A stretch of DNA of 9,261 bases from NCBI GenBank assembly GCA_022710245.1, contig JAKLHH010000222.1:1-9261 (forward strand), read 5' to 3'. The stretch's first letter is position 1; every line of letters begins with the position of its first letter. Source of the DNA: Myxococcota bacterium. GTDB taxonomy: Bacteria; Myxococcota; Polyangia; GCA-2747355; JAKLHH01. Under the pieces are notes generated by a model that worked only from the letters and a program-made list of their open reading frames with translations, did no database searches and was not told the origin of the DNA. This document shows positions 1-6,336 of this stretch, piece by piece. The position numbers were made by a program, and so were the translations under genes.

Positions 1-382
1 CGGTGCGCTTGAGCTCGCTCTTCAGCCACTTGCCCTCGGCCATGCTGTTGTGGCCGGCGATCAGCTGGTTCGGCGCCGCGATCATCAGCGCCATCGCCAG
101 CTCGGCGACCGCCACGCTGGAGGCCTTGGGCGTGTTCTGCACCTGGATGCCCTTCTCCTTCGCGTGCGCCGCGTCGACGTTGTCGAGCCCGACGCCGCCG
201 CGGATGATCAGCTTCAGCTTCGGCGCGCCGTCGATGTACTCCTTGGTGCACTTGGTCTTGCTGCGGATGAGGACGACGTCAGCCTCGGCCACCCGGGACT
301 TGTCGTCGGTCACCTCGAGGCCGAGCTCCTTCAGGCGAGCGGGCAGCGACGCGTCGAAGGAATCAGACATGAGCACCAGCAT
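1..382 (-). CDS. serA: D-3-phosphoglycerate dehydrogenase-like NAD-dependent D-2-hydroxyacid dehydrogenase, N-terminal part
   Basis: The first 127 codons of a D-isomer-specific 2-hydroxyacid dehydrogenase; the rest lies beyond base 1. Phosphoglycerate dehydrogenase oxidises 3-phosphoglycerate to 3-phosphohydroxypyruvate with NAD+, the first step of serine synthesis in the cytoplasm. Visible: an N-terminal substrate-binding lobe, then 'LIIRGGVGLDNVD' and 'NTPKASSVAVAELAMALMIA', the stretch typical of phosphoglycerate dehydrogenases just before the Rossmann nucleotide domain, which is off the window. Start: ATG at 382 is chosen because GGGGAG lies 4 nt upstream on the minus strand; a second in-frame ATG at 370 is 16 nt from that site and less likely. 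It lies 34 bp after the DUF1015 gene with no obvious promoter between, so the two are probably co-transcribed. The catalytic His/Arg/Glu cannot be seen. Another D-2-hydroxyacid dehydrogenase specificity is possible, but the RGGVG motif and the DUF1015 neighbour favour the serine pathway. Confidence 0.85.
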   Translation of the reverse strand, partial: MLVLMSDSFDASLPARLKELGLEVTDDKSRVAEADVVLIRSKTKCTKEYIDGAPKLKLIIRGGVGLDNVDAAHAKEKGIQVQNTPKASSVAVAELAMALMIAAPNQLIAGHNSMAEGKWLKSELKRT

Positions 383-416
383 GACACTCCCCTTTCCGTG
401 AAGAGTCCCTTGCTAA

Positions 417-1658
417 CTAGTCATTGATGCTGCGCACGATCATCCCGCTGCGCAGCTTCGGCTCGAACCAGGTCGACTTCGGCGGCATCACCTCGCCGGC
501 GTCCGCGATCGCCATCAGCTGCTCGATCCCCGTCGGGTAGAGCGCGAAGGCGACGCCGCTGCCGGCCTTGCGCGCGCGCCGCTCGAGCTCCTCGGTGCCG
601 CGGATCCCGCCGACGAACTGGATGCGCTTGTCCGTGCGCGGGTTCTCGATCCCGAGGAGCGGCTGCAGGAGGTTGTTCTGCAGGATGGCGACGTCCAGGC
701 TCCCCACCGGGTCCTGCTCCGGGTAGCTCCCGGCGCGCGCCTGCAGACGGTACCACTTGCCGTCGAGGAACATGCCGAAGCTCTTCGGCCGCTCCGGGCT
801 CGCCTGGGGCGCCGGGCTGACCTCGAAGGAGCGCTCGATCGCCGTCAGCAGCTGCTCCGGGGTGTGGCCGCGGAGGTCGAGGACGACGCGGTTGTACTCC
901 ATGATCTTCATCTGGTCGTGCGGGAAGATCACGGTGAGGAAGTAGTTGTAGGGCTCCTGCCCGGTGTGCTTGCCGTTCTTCTCGCGCCGCGCCTGCTGCA
1001 CGCGGGAGGCCGCGGCGCTCCGGTGGTGGCCGTCGGCGACGTAGAGGAAGGGCACGCGCGCGAAGAGCTCGCTCACCCGCTTGACCTCGGCGGCCTGCCG
1101 GATCACCCAGAGCACGTGGCCGATCCCGTCCTCGGCGACGAAGTCGACCTCGGGCTTGCGCTCGCGGACGCCTTTCACGAAGGCGTCGATCTCCGGGCGC
1201 GCGTGGTAGGTGAGGAAGACCGGCCCGGTGTTGGCGCCGACCAGGTCCACGTGCCGCGTCCGCTCCTCCTCCTTGTCCGCGCGGGTGTGCTCGTGCTTCT
1301 TGATCAGGCCCTGCTGGTACTCGGCGACCGAGGCCCCGGCGACGAGCCCGACCTGCACGTGATCGCCCATCTTCTGCTGGTAGAGGTAGAAGCAGGGCTC
1401 CGCGTCGCGGAGCATGCGGCCGTCGGCCTGCAGCCGCGCCAGGTTCCTGGCGCCGTTCTCGAAGATCTTCGGGTCGAGCGGATCGAGGCTGCGGGAGAGC
1501 TCGATCTCCGACTTCTCGACGCGGAGGAAGCTGTGCGGCCGCTCCGCGACGTAGGCGCGCGCCTCGTCGTAGTCGACCACGTCGTAGGGCGGCGCCGCGA
1601 TGGCGGCGGCCTGCTCCGGCCGCGGACGGATGCCTCGAAATGGCCTGATCTCTGACAT
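417..1658 (-). CDS. DUF1015 family protein (COG4198-like), possible serine-metabolism role
   Basis: A complete 413-residue protein recognised as DUF1015, a family without a function I can assert. Visible: N-terminal 'IRPFRGIRP' and 'AAPPYDVVD' (residues ~4-29), the block 'KKHEHTRADKEEERTRH' (~120-136), the signature 'YVADGHHRSAAA' (206-217), and a C-terminal 'MPPKSTWFEPKLRSG' (391-405). All are family hallmarks and the length is typical. No signal peptide or membrane segment, so cytoplasmic. Start ATG at 1658 has a strong GGAGGAG 4 nt upstream; the frame stays open far upstream only because of GC bias. It precedes the phosphoglycerate dehydrogenase-like gene by 34 bp; DUF1015 genes are known to sit with serA/serC in several phyla. 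The DGHHR motif resembles the DGxxR motif of ParB/sulfiredoxin-fold proteins, which include free-serine kinases; a kinase role is inference only. The upstream lipoprotein gene is separated by 68 bp holding two hairpins. Confidence 0.93.
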   Translation of the reverse strand: MSEIRPFRGIRPRPEQAAAIAAPPYDVVDYDEARAYVAERPHSFLRVEKSEIELSRSLDPLDPKIFENGARNLARLQADGRMLRDAEPCFYLYQQKMGDHVQVGLVAGASVAEYQQGLIKKHEHTRADKEEERTRHVDLVGANTGPVFLTYHARPEIDAFVKGVRERKPEVDFVAEDGIGHVLWVIRQAAEVKRVSELFARVPFLYVADGHHRSAAASRVQQARREKNGKHTGQEPYNYFLTVIFPHDQMKIMEYNRVVLDLRGHTPEQLLTAIERSFEVSPAPQASPERPKSFGMFLDGKWYRLQARAGSYPEQDPVGSLDVAILQNNLLQPLLGIENPRTDKRIQFVGGIRGTEELERRARKAGSGVAFALYPTGIEQLMAIADAGEVMPPKSTWFEPKLRSGMIVRSIND

Positions 1659-1726
1659 GCGCTCCTCCTCGCGGGCCGCGCCCGCGCTGGCAGATGAGCG
1701 GAGCGGCTGGCCGCTCCGGCCGCCCG
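1659..1726 (-). other. Intergenic spacer with two GC hairpins between lipoprotein and DUF1015 genes
   Basis: On the minus strand, nine bases after the lipoprotein stop codon there is a near-perfect inverted repeat, arms at 1699-1706 and 1711-1718 (CGGAGCGG/CCGCTCCG) around a 4-base loop. A second inverted repeat has arms at 1671-1676 and 1680-1685 (GCGGGC/GCCCGC) and a 3-base loop, and ends directly upstream of the DUF1015 ribosome-binding site. Neither is followed by a T-run. The first could end or protect the lipoprotein mRNA; the second could shade the DUF1015 ribosome-binding site. I saw no convincing promoter in the 68 bp, so the DUF1015 gene may be read from the lipoprotein promoter. 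Confidence 0.5.
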
Positions 1727-2797
1727 CTACGGCTTGCCGGCGTAGTGCAGGACCGCCCCGGGGGCGATCGCGTAGACGTCCTTGTCCGAGCTGCCCCAGA
1801 CGCCCGAGAGCGGCAGCTTGGGCGCGCTCATCTTGGTCCAGCTGGTGCCGTCGTAGTGGACGATGGTCTCGTCCGGCTTGAAGATCGAGTTGCCGACCAC
1901 GTAGATGTCCTTCGGCCCGCTCCCCCAGATCCCGTACCAGTACGAGGTGAGGCCGCTGGTGCCGTCGGCGACGCTCCACTTGGTGCCGTCGTAGTGGAGG
2001 ATGGTCCCGTCGAGGCCCACCGCGTAGAGGTCGCCCGAGTTGACGCCCCAGATGTCGCGCAGGTTCGAGGTGGTGCCCGAGGCCATGATGGTCCAGGCGC
2101 TGCTCGAGGTGCAGGTCCCGGCGCACTTCATGATCAGGCCGCCGTCGCCGACCACGTAGATCTCGCTCGCCGAGACGCCCCAGATGCCGTACATCGAGGC
2201 CGCCGTCTTGCCGTAGAAGGAGACCGAGCTCCAGTAGCTGGTCGGCGTGCTGCCGCTCTTGTAATAGATGTAGCCGTTCATCTCGCCGACGGCCCAGACG
2301 TTGCTCGAGCCCGGCGCGCTCCAGAGCTTGCGGAAGTGATAGCTGGTGGAGTCGTAGGCCTTGGCCCACTGGGTGCCGTTCCAGTAGACGACCATCCCCT
2401 CGCCGCCGGCGTAGACCTCCGTCGCCGACTTGCCCCAGGCGGCGTAGAGGTCGCTCTTCTCGGGGTTGGCCTGCTTGATCCAGGCCTTGCCGTCGTAGTG
2501 GACGATCCCGCCGTCCTTGCCGACGAGGTAGATGTTGCTCGCCGAGTCGCCCCAGATGCCGTAGATGGTGTCGCTCTGCGCGACCGGCAGCTGCTTCCAC
2601 TCGGTGAGCGGGGCGGCGTCGACGGAGAGGTCGGCCTTCTTCGCGTCCGGCTTGACGTCGGGCTTGCCGGCCTCGGCGCCCGCCTCGAGCTGGGAGCTGT
2701 CGGGCGCGGCGTGGTCGACGCTGGCGTCCTTCGCCTTGGTGTCGTCCGAGCAGGCCGCGAGGGTGAGCACGAGAGAGAGCGCGAGAGCAAGCCGCAC
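1727..2797 (-). CDS. Secreted lipoprotein with seven propeller-type repeats
   Basis: A 356-residue predicted lipoprotein. Residues 1-15 are a short hydrophobic signal peptide followed by the lipobox TLAAC with Cys16 as the acylated residue; Ser at +2 is compatible with outer-membrane retention. Residues ~17-65 form a low-complexity Asp/Ala/Lys/Pro linker typical of Myxococcota lipoproteins. From ~66 on there are seven repeats of ~40 residues with the pattern (Y/R/S)-x-(I/V/L)WG-S-x-x-(D/E)-(I/V)Y-x-VG-x-x-G-x-I-x-HYDG-x-x-W, starting near residues 78, 117, 155, 202, 246, 287 and 330. The seventh stops after HYAGKP without its final Trp strand, while residues 65-72 (TEWKQLPV) look like that missing strand, fitting ring closure of a seven-bladed propeller. 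Repeat 4 holds Cys225 and Cys229, a possible disulfide. Start is GTG with GGAGGAG 5 nt upstream. Ligand and function are unknown; likely binding or scaffold at the cell surface. Confidence 0.9.
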   Translation of the reverse strand: MRLALALSLVLTLAACSDDTKAKDASVDHAAPDSSQLEAGAEAGKPDVKPDAKKADLSVDAAPLTEWKQLPVAQSDTIYGIWGDSASNIYLVGKDGGIVHYDGKAWIKQANPEKSDLYAAWGKSATEVYAGGEGMVVYWNGTQWAKAYDSTSYHFRKLWSAPGSSNVWAVGEMNGYIYYKSGSTPTSYWSSVSFYGKTAASMYGIWGVSASEIYVVGDGGLIMKCAGTCTSSSAWTIMASGTTSNLRDIWGVNSGDLYAVGLDGTILHYDGTKWSVADGTSGLTSYWYGIWGSGPKDIYVVGNSIFKPDETIVHYDGTSWTKMSAPKLPLSGVWGSSDKDVYAIAPGAVLHYAGKP

Positions 2798-2824
2798 GGG
2801 ATCTCCTCCAGCAAGGTGGCGTGC

Positions 2825-2841
2825 CCTGCCCGGGGGGCAGG
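2825..2841 (-). repeat. Perfect 7-bp inverted repeat in the lipoprotein 5' leader
   Basis: CCTGCCC at 2825-2831 and GGGCAGG at 2835-2841 pair perfectly around a 3-base loop. It lies between the predicted transcription start of the lipoprotein gene (near 2845) and its GGAGGAG ribosome-binding site (2803-2809), so it would form a stem at the very 5' end of the mRNA. A stabilising 5' stem is a plausible role, but GC-rich DNA gives such stems by chance. Confidence 0.4.
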
Positions 2842-2851
2842 CCGGCTGGAA

Positions 2852-2879
2852 CGTATAACAGAAAAGCCTGTCGCAGCAA
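2852..2879 (-). promoter_or_regulatory. Candidate sigma70-type promoter for the lipoprotein gene
   Basis: Read on the minus strand, TTGCTG (2879-2874) is followed by a 16-bp spacer and TATACG (2857-2852). This lies in the only AT-rich patch of the divergent intergenic region. It predicts transcription starting near 2845 and a leader of about 48 nt before the GTG start, room enough for the GGAGGAG ribosome-binding site. Confidence 0.5.
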
Positions 2880-2988
2880 GGCGCGCGAGGGGCGCGGGAT
2901 CCGGCGGCGCGGCCCGGGTCTCCTCGACGGTCGCGAGGCCGGGACCGCGACACCGGCCGCGAGGGCTCGCGCGGGCGCCGCTCGCCCC

Positions 2989-3016
2989 TCGACCCCCCGG
3001 TCCGCTCGTGTAAGAT
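2989..3016 (+). promoter_or_regulatory. Candidate promoter of the radical SAM gene, probably leaderless
   Basis: TCGACC (2989-2994), a 16-bp spacer and TAAGAT (3011-3016) resemble -35 and -10 elements. Only 9 nt separate the -10 from the ATG at 3026, so transcription would begin at or next to the start codon. The stretch between holds no Shine-Dalgarno. The core GCTCGTGTAnnAT (3004-3016) recurs upstream of the DnaJ-like gene at 5198-5210. Confidence 0.5.
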
Positions 3017-3025
3017 GCCGCGGCG

Positions 3026-4615
3026 ATGGACGTCGTCCTGCTCCACCCCCCGGTCGCCCTGCCCTGCGAGCCGCCGATCGGCCTCGGGCTCCTCGCGGCC
3101 GGGCTGCGCGCCCGCGGCGTCGCGGTGGAGCTCTGCGACCTCAGCGTGGAGGCCCTCGAGGCGCTGCTCGCCTCGGTCCCCGAGGAGACCGCGCGCTCCA
3201 CCGCCAAGCGGCGGGCGGTGCGAGGCCGCGGCCGCGCGCTCGCGCAGCTCAGGGGCGGCGCCGCCTACGCCAGCGTCGACCGCTACCGCGCGGCGATCGC
3301 CGACCTGACCCAGGTGCTGACGCTCGTCTCCGGCGAGGTGCGGGTCGGCCTCGCCAACTACCACGACCTGCACCTGAGCCCGCTCGCCTCGGAGGACCTC
3401 CGCAGGGCGGCGCGCGAGCCCGAGCGCTGCCCGTTTCACCCGAGCTTCACCGCGCTCGCCGAGCGCCTCGCCGCCGACCCTCCCCGCCTCCTCGGCATCT
3501 CCGTCAACTACCTGCACCAGGCGCTGCCGGCGCTGGCGCTGGCCGGCGTCCTCAAGCGACGGCTGCCCGCGGTGCCGGTCCTCCTCGGCGGCGCGCTCCT
3601 CACCTGCTGGGAGGGCCGCCTCGAGCCGACCGCGCTCCAGCCCGCCGTCGACCGCGTGGTCTTCGGCGAGGGCCTGCCAGCGATCCTCGAGCGCCTGGGT
3701 CGCGGCAGCGCCGGGGCGAGCGAGGCGCCGCGCGGGGTGCCCGACTACGAGGGCGTCCCCTGGCAGCGCTACCTCGCCCGCGAGCGGATCGCCCCAGCCT
3801 CGACCAGCCGCGGCTGCTTCTGGCGCCGCTGCAACTACTGCCCCGAGGCGCTCGCCGAGCGCTGCTTCGAGTCGCTCCCCGCCGCGGCGGTGCCCTCGCT
3901 CGTCGACGAGGTGCGGCGCCGGACCGGCGCCGGCCTGGTGCACCTCTCCGACAGCGCCGTGCCGCCGGCCGCCCTCGCGGCGCTCGCCGGAGAGCGCTGG
4001 TCGGCGCGCTGGTACGGCTTCGCGCGCTTCACCCCGGAGCTCGCCGCGCCCGAGCTCGCGCGCGGCCTGCGCCGCTCGGGCTGCGCCATGCTGCAGCTCG
4101 GCCTCGAGTCCGCCTCGCCGCGTATCCTCGCCCGCCTGCGCAAGGGCATCGACCTCGCGCAGGCCTCGGCCAGCCTCGAGCGCCTCGCCGGCGAGGGCGT
4201 CGCGGTCTACCTCTACCTGATGTTCAACGTGCCCGGCGAGCAGCGCGAGGACGCCCTGCGCACCCTCGAGTTCGTCGCCGCCCGCGCCTCGCAGCTCGCC
4301 TTCCTGAACGTCGCGCTCCTCAACCTGCCGCTCGGCAACCCCGAGGAGCCCGACCTCCGCTACCGCCCGCTCGCCGCGCGCCCGCACGACCTCGGCCTCT
4401 ACACCGGCTTCGTCCACGCAGAGGGCTGGGACCGCCGCGCGATCCGCCACTTCCTCGATCGCGAGTTCTGCCGCGAGCCGGCGATCGCCGCCATCCTGCG
4501 CCGCACGCCGCCGGTCTTCGGCGCCAACCACGCGCCCTTCTTCGTCGAGGAGCCGCTCCGGGAGGCGGAGGCGGAGCCCGCGCCCCTCGAGGACAGCTCC
4601 CCGACCCGAGCTTGA
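3026..4615 (+). CDS. Radical SAM protein with N-terminal cobalamin-binding-type domain
   Basis: A complete 529-residue protein. Residues 1-~225 look like the B12-binding (Rossmann-like) domain seen in cobalamin-dependent radical SAM enzymes: 'VVLLHPPVA', 'PPIGLGLLAAGLRARGV', later 'GISVNYLHQALPALALAGVLK', 'PVLLGGALLT' and 'VVFGEGLPAIL'. A ~65-residue stretch rich in Arg/Ala (~50-115) is inserted after the first strand-helix. The radical SAM core follows: 'STSRGCFWRRCNYCPE' gives cluster cysteines C264, C269 and C272, spaced CX4CX2C instead of the canonical CX3CX2C. 'LQLGLESASPRILARLRKG' (356-374) is the usual S-adenosylmethionine/TIM-barrel motif, and 'MFNVPGE' follows. The family carries out radical methylations or rearrangements; substrate here is unknown and no biosynthetic neighbours are present. 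The DxHxxG cobalamin-ligand motif is not seen. The start is the ATG 9 nt after a -10-like hexamer, without Shine-Dalgarno. Its TGA lies inside the -35 of the next gene's promoter. Confidence 0.92.
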   Translation: MDVVLLHPPVALPCEPPIGLGLLAAGLRARGVAVELCDLSVEALEALLASVPEETARSTAKRRAVRGRGRALAQLRGGAAYASVDRYRAAIADLTQVLTLVSGEVRVGLANYHDLHLSPLASEDLRRAAREPERCPFHPSFTALAERLAADPPRLLGISVNYLHQALPALALAGVLKRRLPAVPVLLGGALLTCWEGRLEPTALQPAVDRVVFGEGLPAILERLGRGSAGASEAPRGVPDYEGVPWQRYLARERIAPASTSRGCFWRRCNYCPEALAERCFESLPAAAVPSLVDEVRRRTGAGLVHLSDSAVPPAALAALAGERWSARWYGFARFTPELAAPELARGLRRSGCAMLQLGLESASPRILARLRKGIDLAQASASLERLAGEGVAVYLYLMFNVPGEQREDALRTLEFVAARASQLAFLNVALLNLPLGNPEEPDLRYRPLAARPHDLGLYTGFVHAEGWDRRAIRHFLDREFCREPAIAAILRRTPPVFGANHAPFFVEEPLREAEAEPAPLEDSSPTRA

Positions 4616-4640
4616 CGCCTGCCGGCGGCCGGCCCACTAT
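4612..4640 (+). promoter_or_regulatory. Candidate promoter of the Rrf2 regulator gene, overlapping the upstream stop codon
   Basis: TTGACG (4612-4617), a 17-bp spacer and CACTAT (4635-4640) match -35/-10 elements (5/6 and 3/6 to consensus). The TGA stop of the radical SAM gene is inside the -35 hexamer. The GTG start at 4648 is 7 nt after the -10, so the mRNA would begin at or within a base or two of the start codon. GGA touches the GTG directly, too close to act as a Shine-Dalgarno. I see no clear Rrf2/IscR-type operator dyad over it. Confidence 0.6.
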
Positions 4641-4647
4641 TCACGGA

Positions 4648-5175
4648 GTGAAGATCTCGACGCGAAGCCGCTACGCGATCCGGGCCATGCTGGAGCTCGC
4701 GCTCCATCAAGGCGAGGGCCCGGTGATGATGCAGTCGATCGCCGACAACCAGGGTGTCTCCCGCAAGTACCTCGACACCATCTTCACCTCGCTGAAGAAC
4801 GCCGGGCTGGTGCACAGCCGGCGCGGCATCGGCGGCGGGCACCTGCTCGGCAAGCGCCCCGACGAGATCCGGCTCGGCGACATCCTGCGCGCCGTCGAGG
4901 GGCCGGTCTCCATCATCGACTGCGTCAGCGACCCGAGCTTCTGCGCGCGCTCTCACCGCTGCGTGACCCGCGACGTCTGGTCCGAGGTCACCGCCGCGAT
5001 CGAGGGTGTCCTCGACAAGATCACCCTCTCCGAGCTGGTCGAGCGGCACCTGCGCAGGCAGGGCGTCGGGGCGACCGCCGCTGGTGCGGCCACCACTGAG
5101 GCCACCGAGGCCACGGCGGACACCGCCGCGGAGGAGGCGGTGGAGGAGTCCGAGGAGCGCTGCCTGCTGAGCTGA
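4648..5175 (+). CDS. Rrf2 family transcriptional regulator with three-cysteine motif
   Basis: A complete 175-residue Rrf2-family repressor/activator, cytoplasmic DNA-binding. The N-terminus 'KISTRSRYAIRAMLELAL' is the classic Rrf2 opening, which fixes the GTG start. A winged helix-turn-helix follows: 'SIADNQGVSRKYLDTIFTSLKNAGLV' (30-55) with wing 'SRRGIGGGHLL' (57-67), then 'RLGDILRAVEGPVSIIDC'. Cysteines C92, C99 and C105 (CX6CX5C, followed by 'TRDVW') occupy the place of the iron-sulfur ligands in IscR and NsrR, so redox, NO or iron sensing by an Fe-S cluster is plausible; the spacing differs by one residue from IscR's CX5CX5C. After ~140 comes a ~35-residue Ala/Thr/Glu-rich tail (ATTEATEATADTAAEEAVEE) absent from minimal family members and probably disordered. 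No isc, suf or cysteine genes are adjacent, so its regulon is not evident; it may control the DnaJ-like gene 60 bp downstream or its own promoter. Confidence 0.92.
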   Translation: MKISTRSRYAIRAMLELALHQGEGPVMMQSIADNQGVSRKYLDTIFTSLKNAGLVHSRRGIGGGHLLGKRPDEIRLGDILRAVEGPVSIIDCVSDPSFCARSHRCVTRDVWSEVTAAIEGVLDKITLSELVERHLRRQGVGATAAGAATTEATEATADTAAEEAVEESEERCLLS

Positions 5176-5184
5176 GGGGAGGAG

Positions 5185-5210
5185 CGCGCCGGCGCGGGCT
5201 CGTGTACCAT
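5185..5210 (+). promoter_or_regulatory. Candidate -10 and 12-bp palindrome upstream of the DnaJ-like gene
   Basis: TACCAT at 5205-5210 sits in the context GCTCGTGTACCAT (5198-5210), nearly the same as the motif before the radical SAM gene. No good -35 lies at 16-18 bp, but a perfect 12-bp palindrome CGCGCCGGCGCG (5185-5196) covers the expected place. That palindrome could be an operator for a repressor, or merely GC-rich chance. Transcription would start near 5217, giving a short leader before GTG 5236. Confidence 0.35.
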
Positions 5211-5235
5211 CGCACCAGAGCGGAGCAGGTAGAGC

Positions 5236-6336
5236 GTGGCCTTCGATCCCTATCAGATCCTCGGCGTGGCGCACGACGTGAGCGTCGACGAGCTCCGGCA
5301 GATCTACCGCAGCCTCGCGCGCAAGTATCACCCGGACGTCAACAAGAGCGCGGGCGCCGAGGAGCACTTCAAGCTCCTCGGACAGGCCTACTCGGTCCTC
5401 TCCGACGCGGGCCGGCGAGCGCTCTTCGACGAGTTCGGTGAGGCCTCCCTGGCCATCGGCTTCGACGCCCGCGCGGCGCGGGCGCAGGCCCGCTCCGCTG
5501 GCCGCGGGGGAGCGGAGCGCGGCCGCCCGGCCGAGGGCGAGCGCCGTCCGCGCGAGAAGGAAGCGCCGCGGCGCCACGGCGAGGCGGACCCGCGCCGGCG
5601 CGCGCCGGCGGAGCCCTCGGGCCGCTGGCCGGGAGAGCGGGGTCACGGCCGGTCGCGCGAGGACGGCCCAGGCAGAGACCGGATGCGCGAGGGCCCCGTC
5701 CCGCAGGGACGCGAGGACCACGGCCCCCGCCGGGAGGACACGCGGTCGCGCCGCTGGGGCCGCGAGGAGCCGCAGGGACGCGAGGACCGCGGCCTCCGGG
5801 GCGACGAGTCGCCGGACGTGCACGCGCCGCTCGAGATCGACCTCCTCACCGCCATCCACGGCGGCGAGGTCAAGCTCACCGCGCCCGCCGGCGGGGCCCT
5901 CTCCGTCCACCTGCCCCCCGGCGTGCAGTCCGGCTACCAGCTGCGGATGAAGGGGCGCGGCCGCGCGGGCCGGCGCGGCGGGATGCCCGGCGACCTCTTC
6001 CTCGAGGTGGTGGTCCTCCCGCACCCGTACTTCCGGCGCGAGGGCTACGACCTCGTGCTCGAGCTCCCGGTCACCATCCCCGAGGCCCACCAGGGCGCCA
6101 GCGTGCAGATCCCCACGCTCGAGGGCTGGGTGCGGGTGCCGGTGCCCGCGGGGAGCCGCGGCGGCGAGCGCCTCCGCCTGCGCGGCAAGGGGCTGCCCGA
6201 CGAGGACGGGGGCCGCGGCGATCTCTACGTGCACCTCAGCGTCCGGCTCCCCGAGCGGCTCGACGCCGCCGGGCGGGCCCTCGAGCGCCTGGCCGGGCTC
6301 TACTCCGAGGACCTCCGCGCCGACCTCCACCTCTGA
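5236..6336 (+). CDS. DnaJ/CbpA-type (class II) Hsp40 co-chaperone with Arg-rich linker
   Basis: A complete 366-residue J-domain protein, cytoplasmic partner of DnaK that stimulates its ATPase and delivers substrates. Residues 4-68 are the J domain with HPD at 32-34 between helices 'ELRQIYRSLARKY' and 'EEHFKLLGQAYSVLSD'. The two substrate-binding beta domains span ~194-345: 'PLEIDLLTAIHGGEVKL', 'HLPPGVQSGYQLRMKGRG', 'PGDLFLEVVVLPHPYFRREGYDL', 'GERLRLRGKGLPD' and 'RGDLYVHLSVRLP'. There is no CxxCxGxG zinc finger, so it is CbpA-like rather than DnaJ proper. Instead of the usual Gly/Phe region there is a ~115-residue linker (77-193) without any Phe and about one quarter Arg, mixed with Glu, Gly and Pro, including the repeated block PQGREDxG. 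Start GTG with weak AGG/GGAG 6-10 nt upstream; the J domain starts right after it. No dnaK/grpE nearby. Its last ~50 bases are duplicated downstream. Confidence 0.93.
   Translation: MAFDPYQILGVAHDVSVDELRQIYRSLARKYHPDVNKSAGAEEHFKLLGQAYSVLSDAGRRALFDEFGEASLAIGFDARAARAQARSAGRGGAERGRPAEGERRPREKEAPRRHGEADPRRRAPAEPSGRWPGERGHGRSREDGPGRDRMREGPVPQGREDHGPRREDTRSRRWGREEPQGREDRGLRGDESPDVHAPLEIDLLTAIHGGEVKLTAPAGGALSVHLPPGVQSGYQLRMKGRGRAGRRGGMPGDLFLEVVVLPHPYFRREGYDLVLELPVTIPEAHQGASVQIPTLEGWVRVPVPAGSRGGERLRLRGKGLPDEDGGRGDLYVHLSVRLPERLDAAGRALERLAGLYSEDLRADLHL
5701..5788 (+). repeat. In-frame 19-bp direct repeat within the DnaJ-like linker
   Basis: The same 19 bases occur at 5701-5719 and 5770-5788, 69 bp (23 codons) apart, both coding PQGRED in the Arg-rich linker (protein residues ~156-161 and ~179-184). 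The in-frame period suggests the linker grew by internal duplication. Confidence 0.75.

Noticed and set aside
417..2879. Fusion of a 400-residue N-terminal part to DUF1015 in one open frame
   Set aside because: The frame lacks stops by GC bias only; DUF1015 starts at 1658 with a strong ribosome-binding site and a family-typical N-terminus.
1694..3013. Long plus-strand open frame over the lipoprotein gene
   Set aside because: Its Val/Asp/Arg-rich product is the mirror of a high-GC gene on the other strand; it has no recognisable domain and no ribosome-binding site, while the minus strand encodes a clear lipoprotein.
2798..4531. Minus-strand frame continuing upstream of the lipoprotein through the radical SAM gene
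   Set aside because: The lipobox signal peptide and the GGAGGAG site set the start at 2797. The upstream part is Ala/Arg/Gly/Glu-rich shadow sequence of the radical SAM gene.
5161..5172. C-terminal CLLS of the Rrf2 regulator resembling a CaaX prenylation box
   Set aside because: Bacteria lack the prenylation machinery; four residues at the end of a low-complexity tail are easily chance.
4399..6330. Long minus-strand frame opposite the Rrf2 and DnaJ-like genes
   Set aside because: Product has biased composition and no domain; the plus strand holds complete, recognisable proteins.
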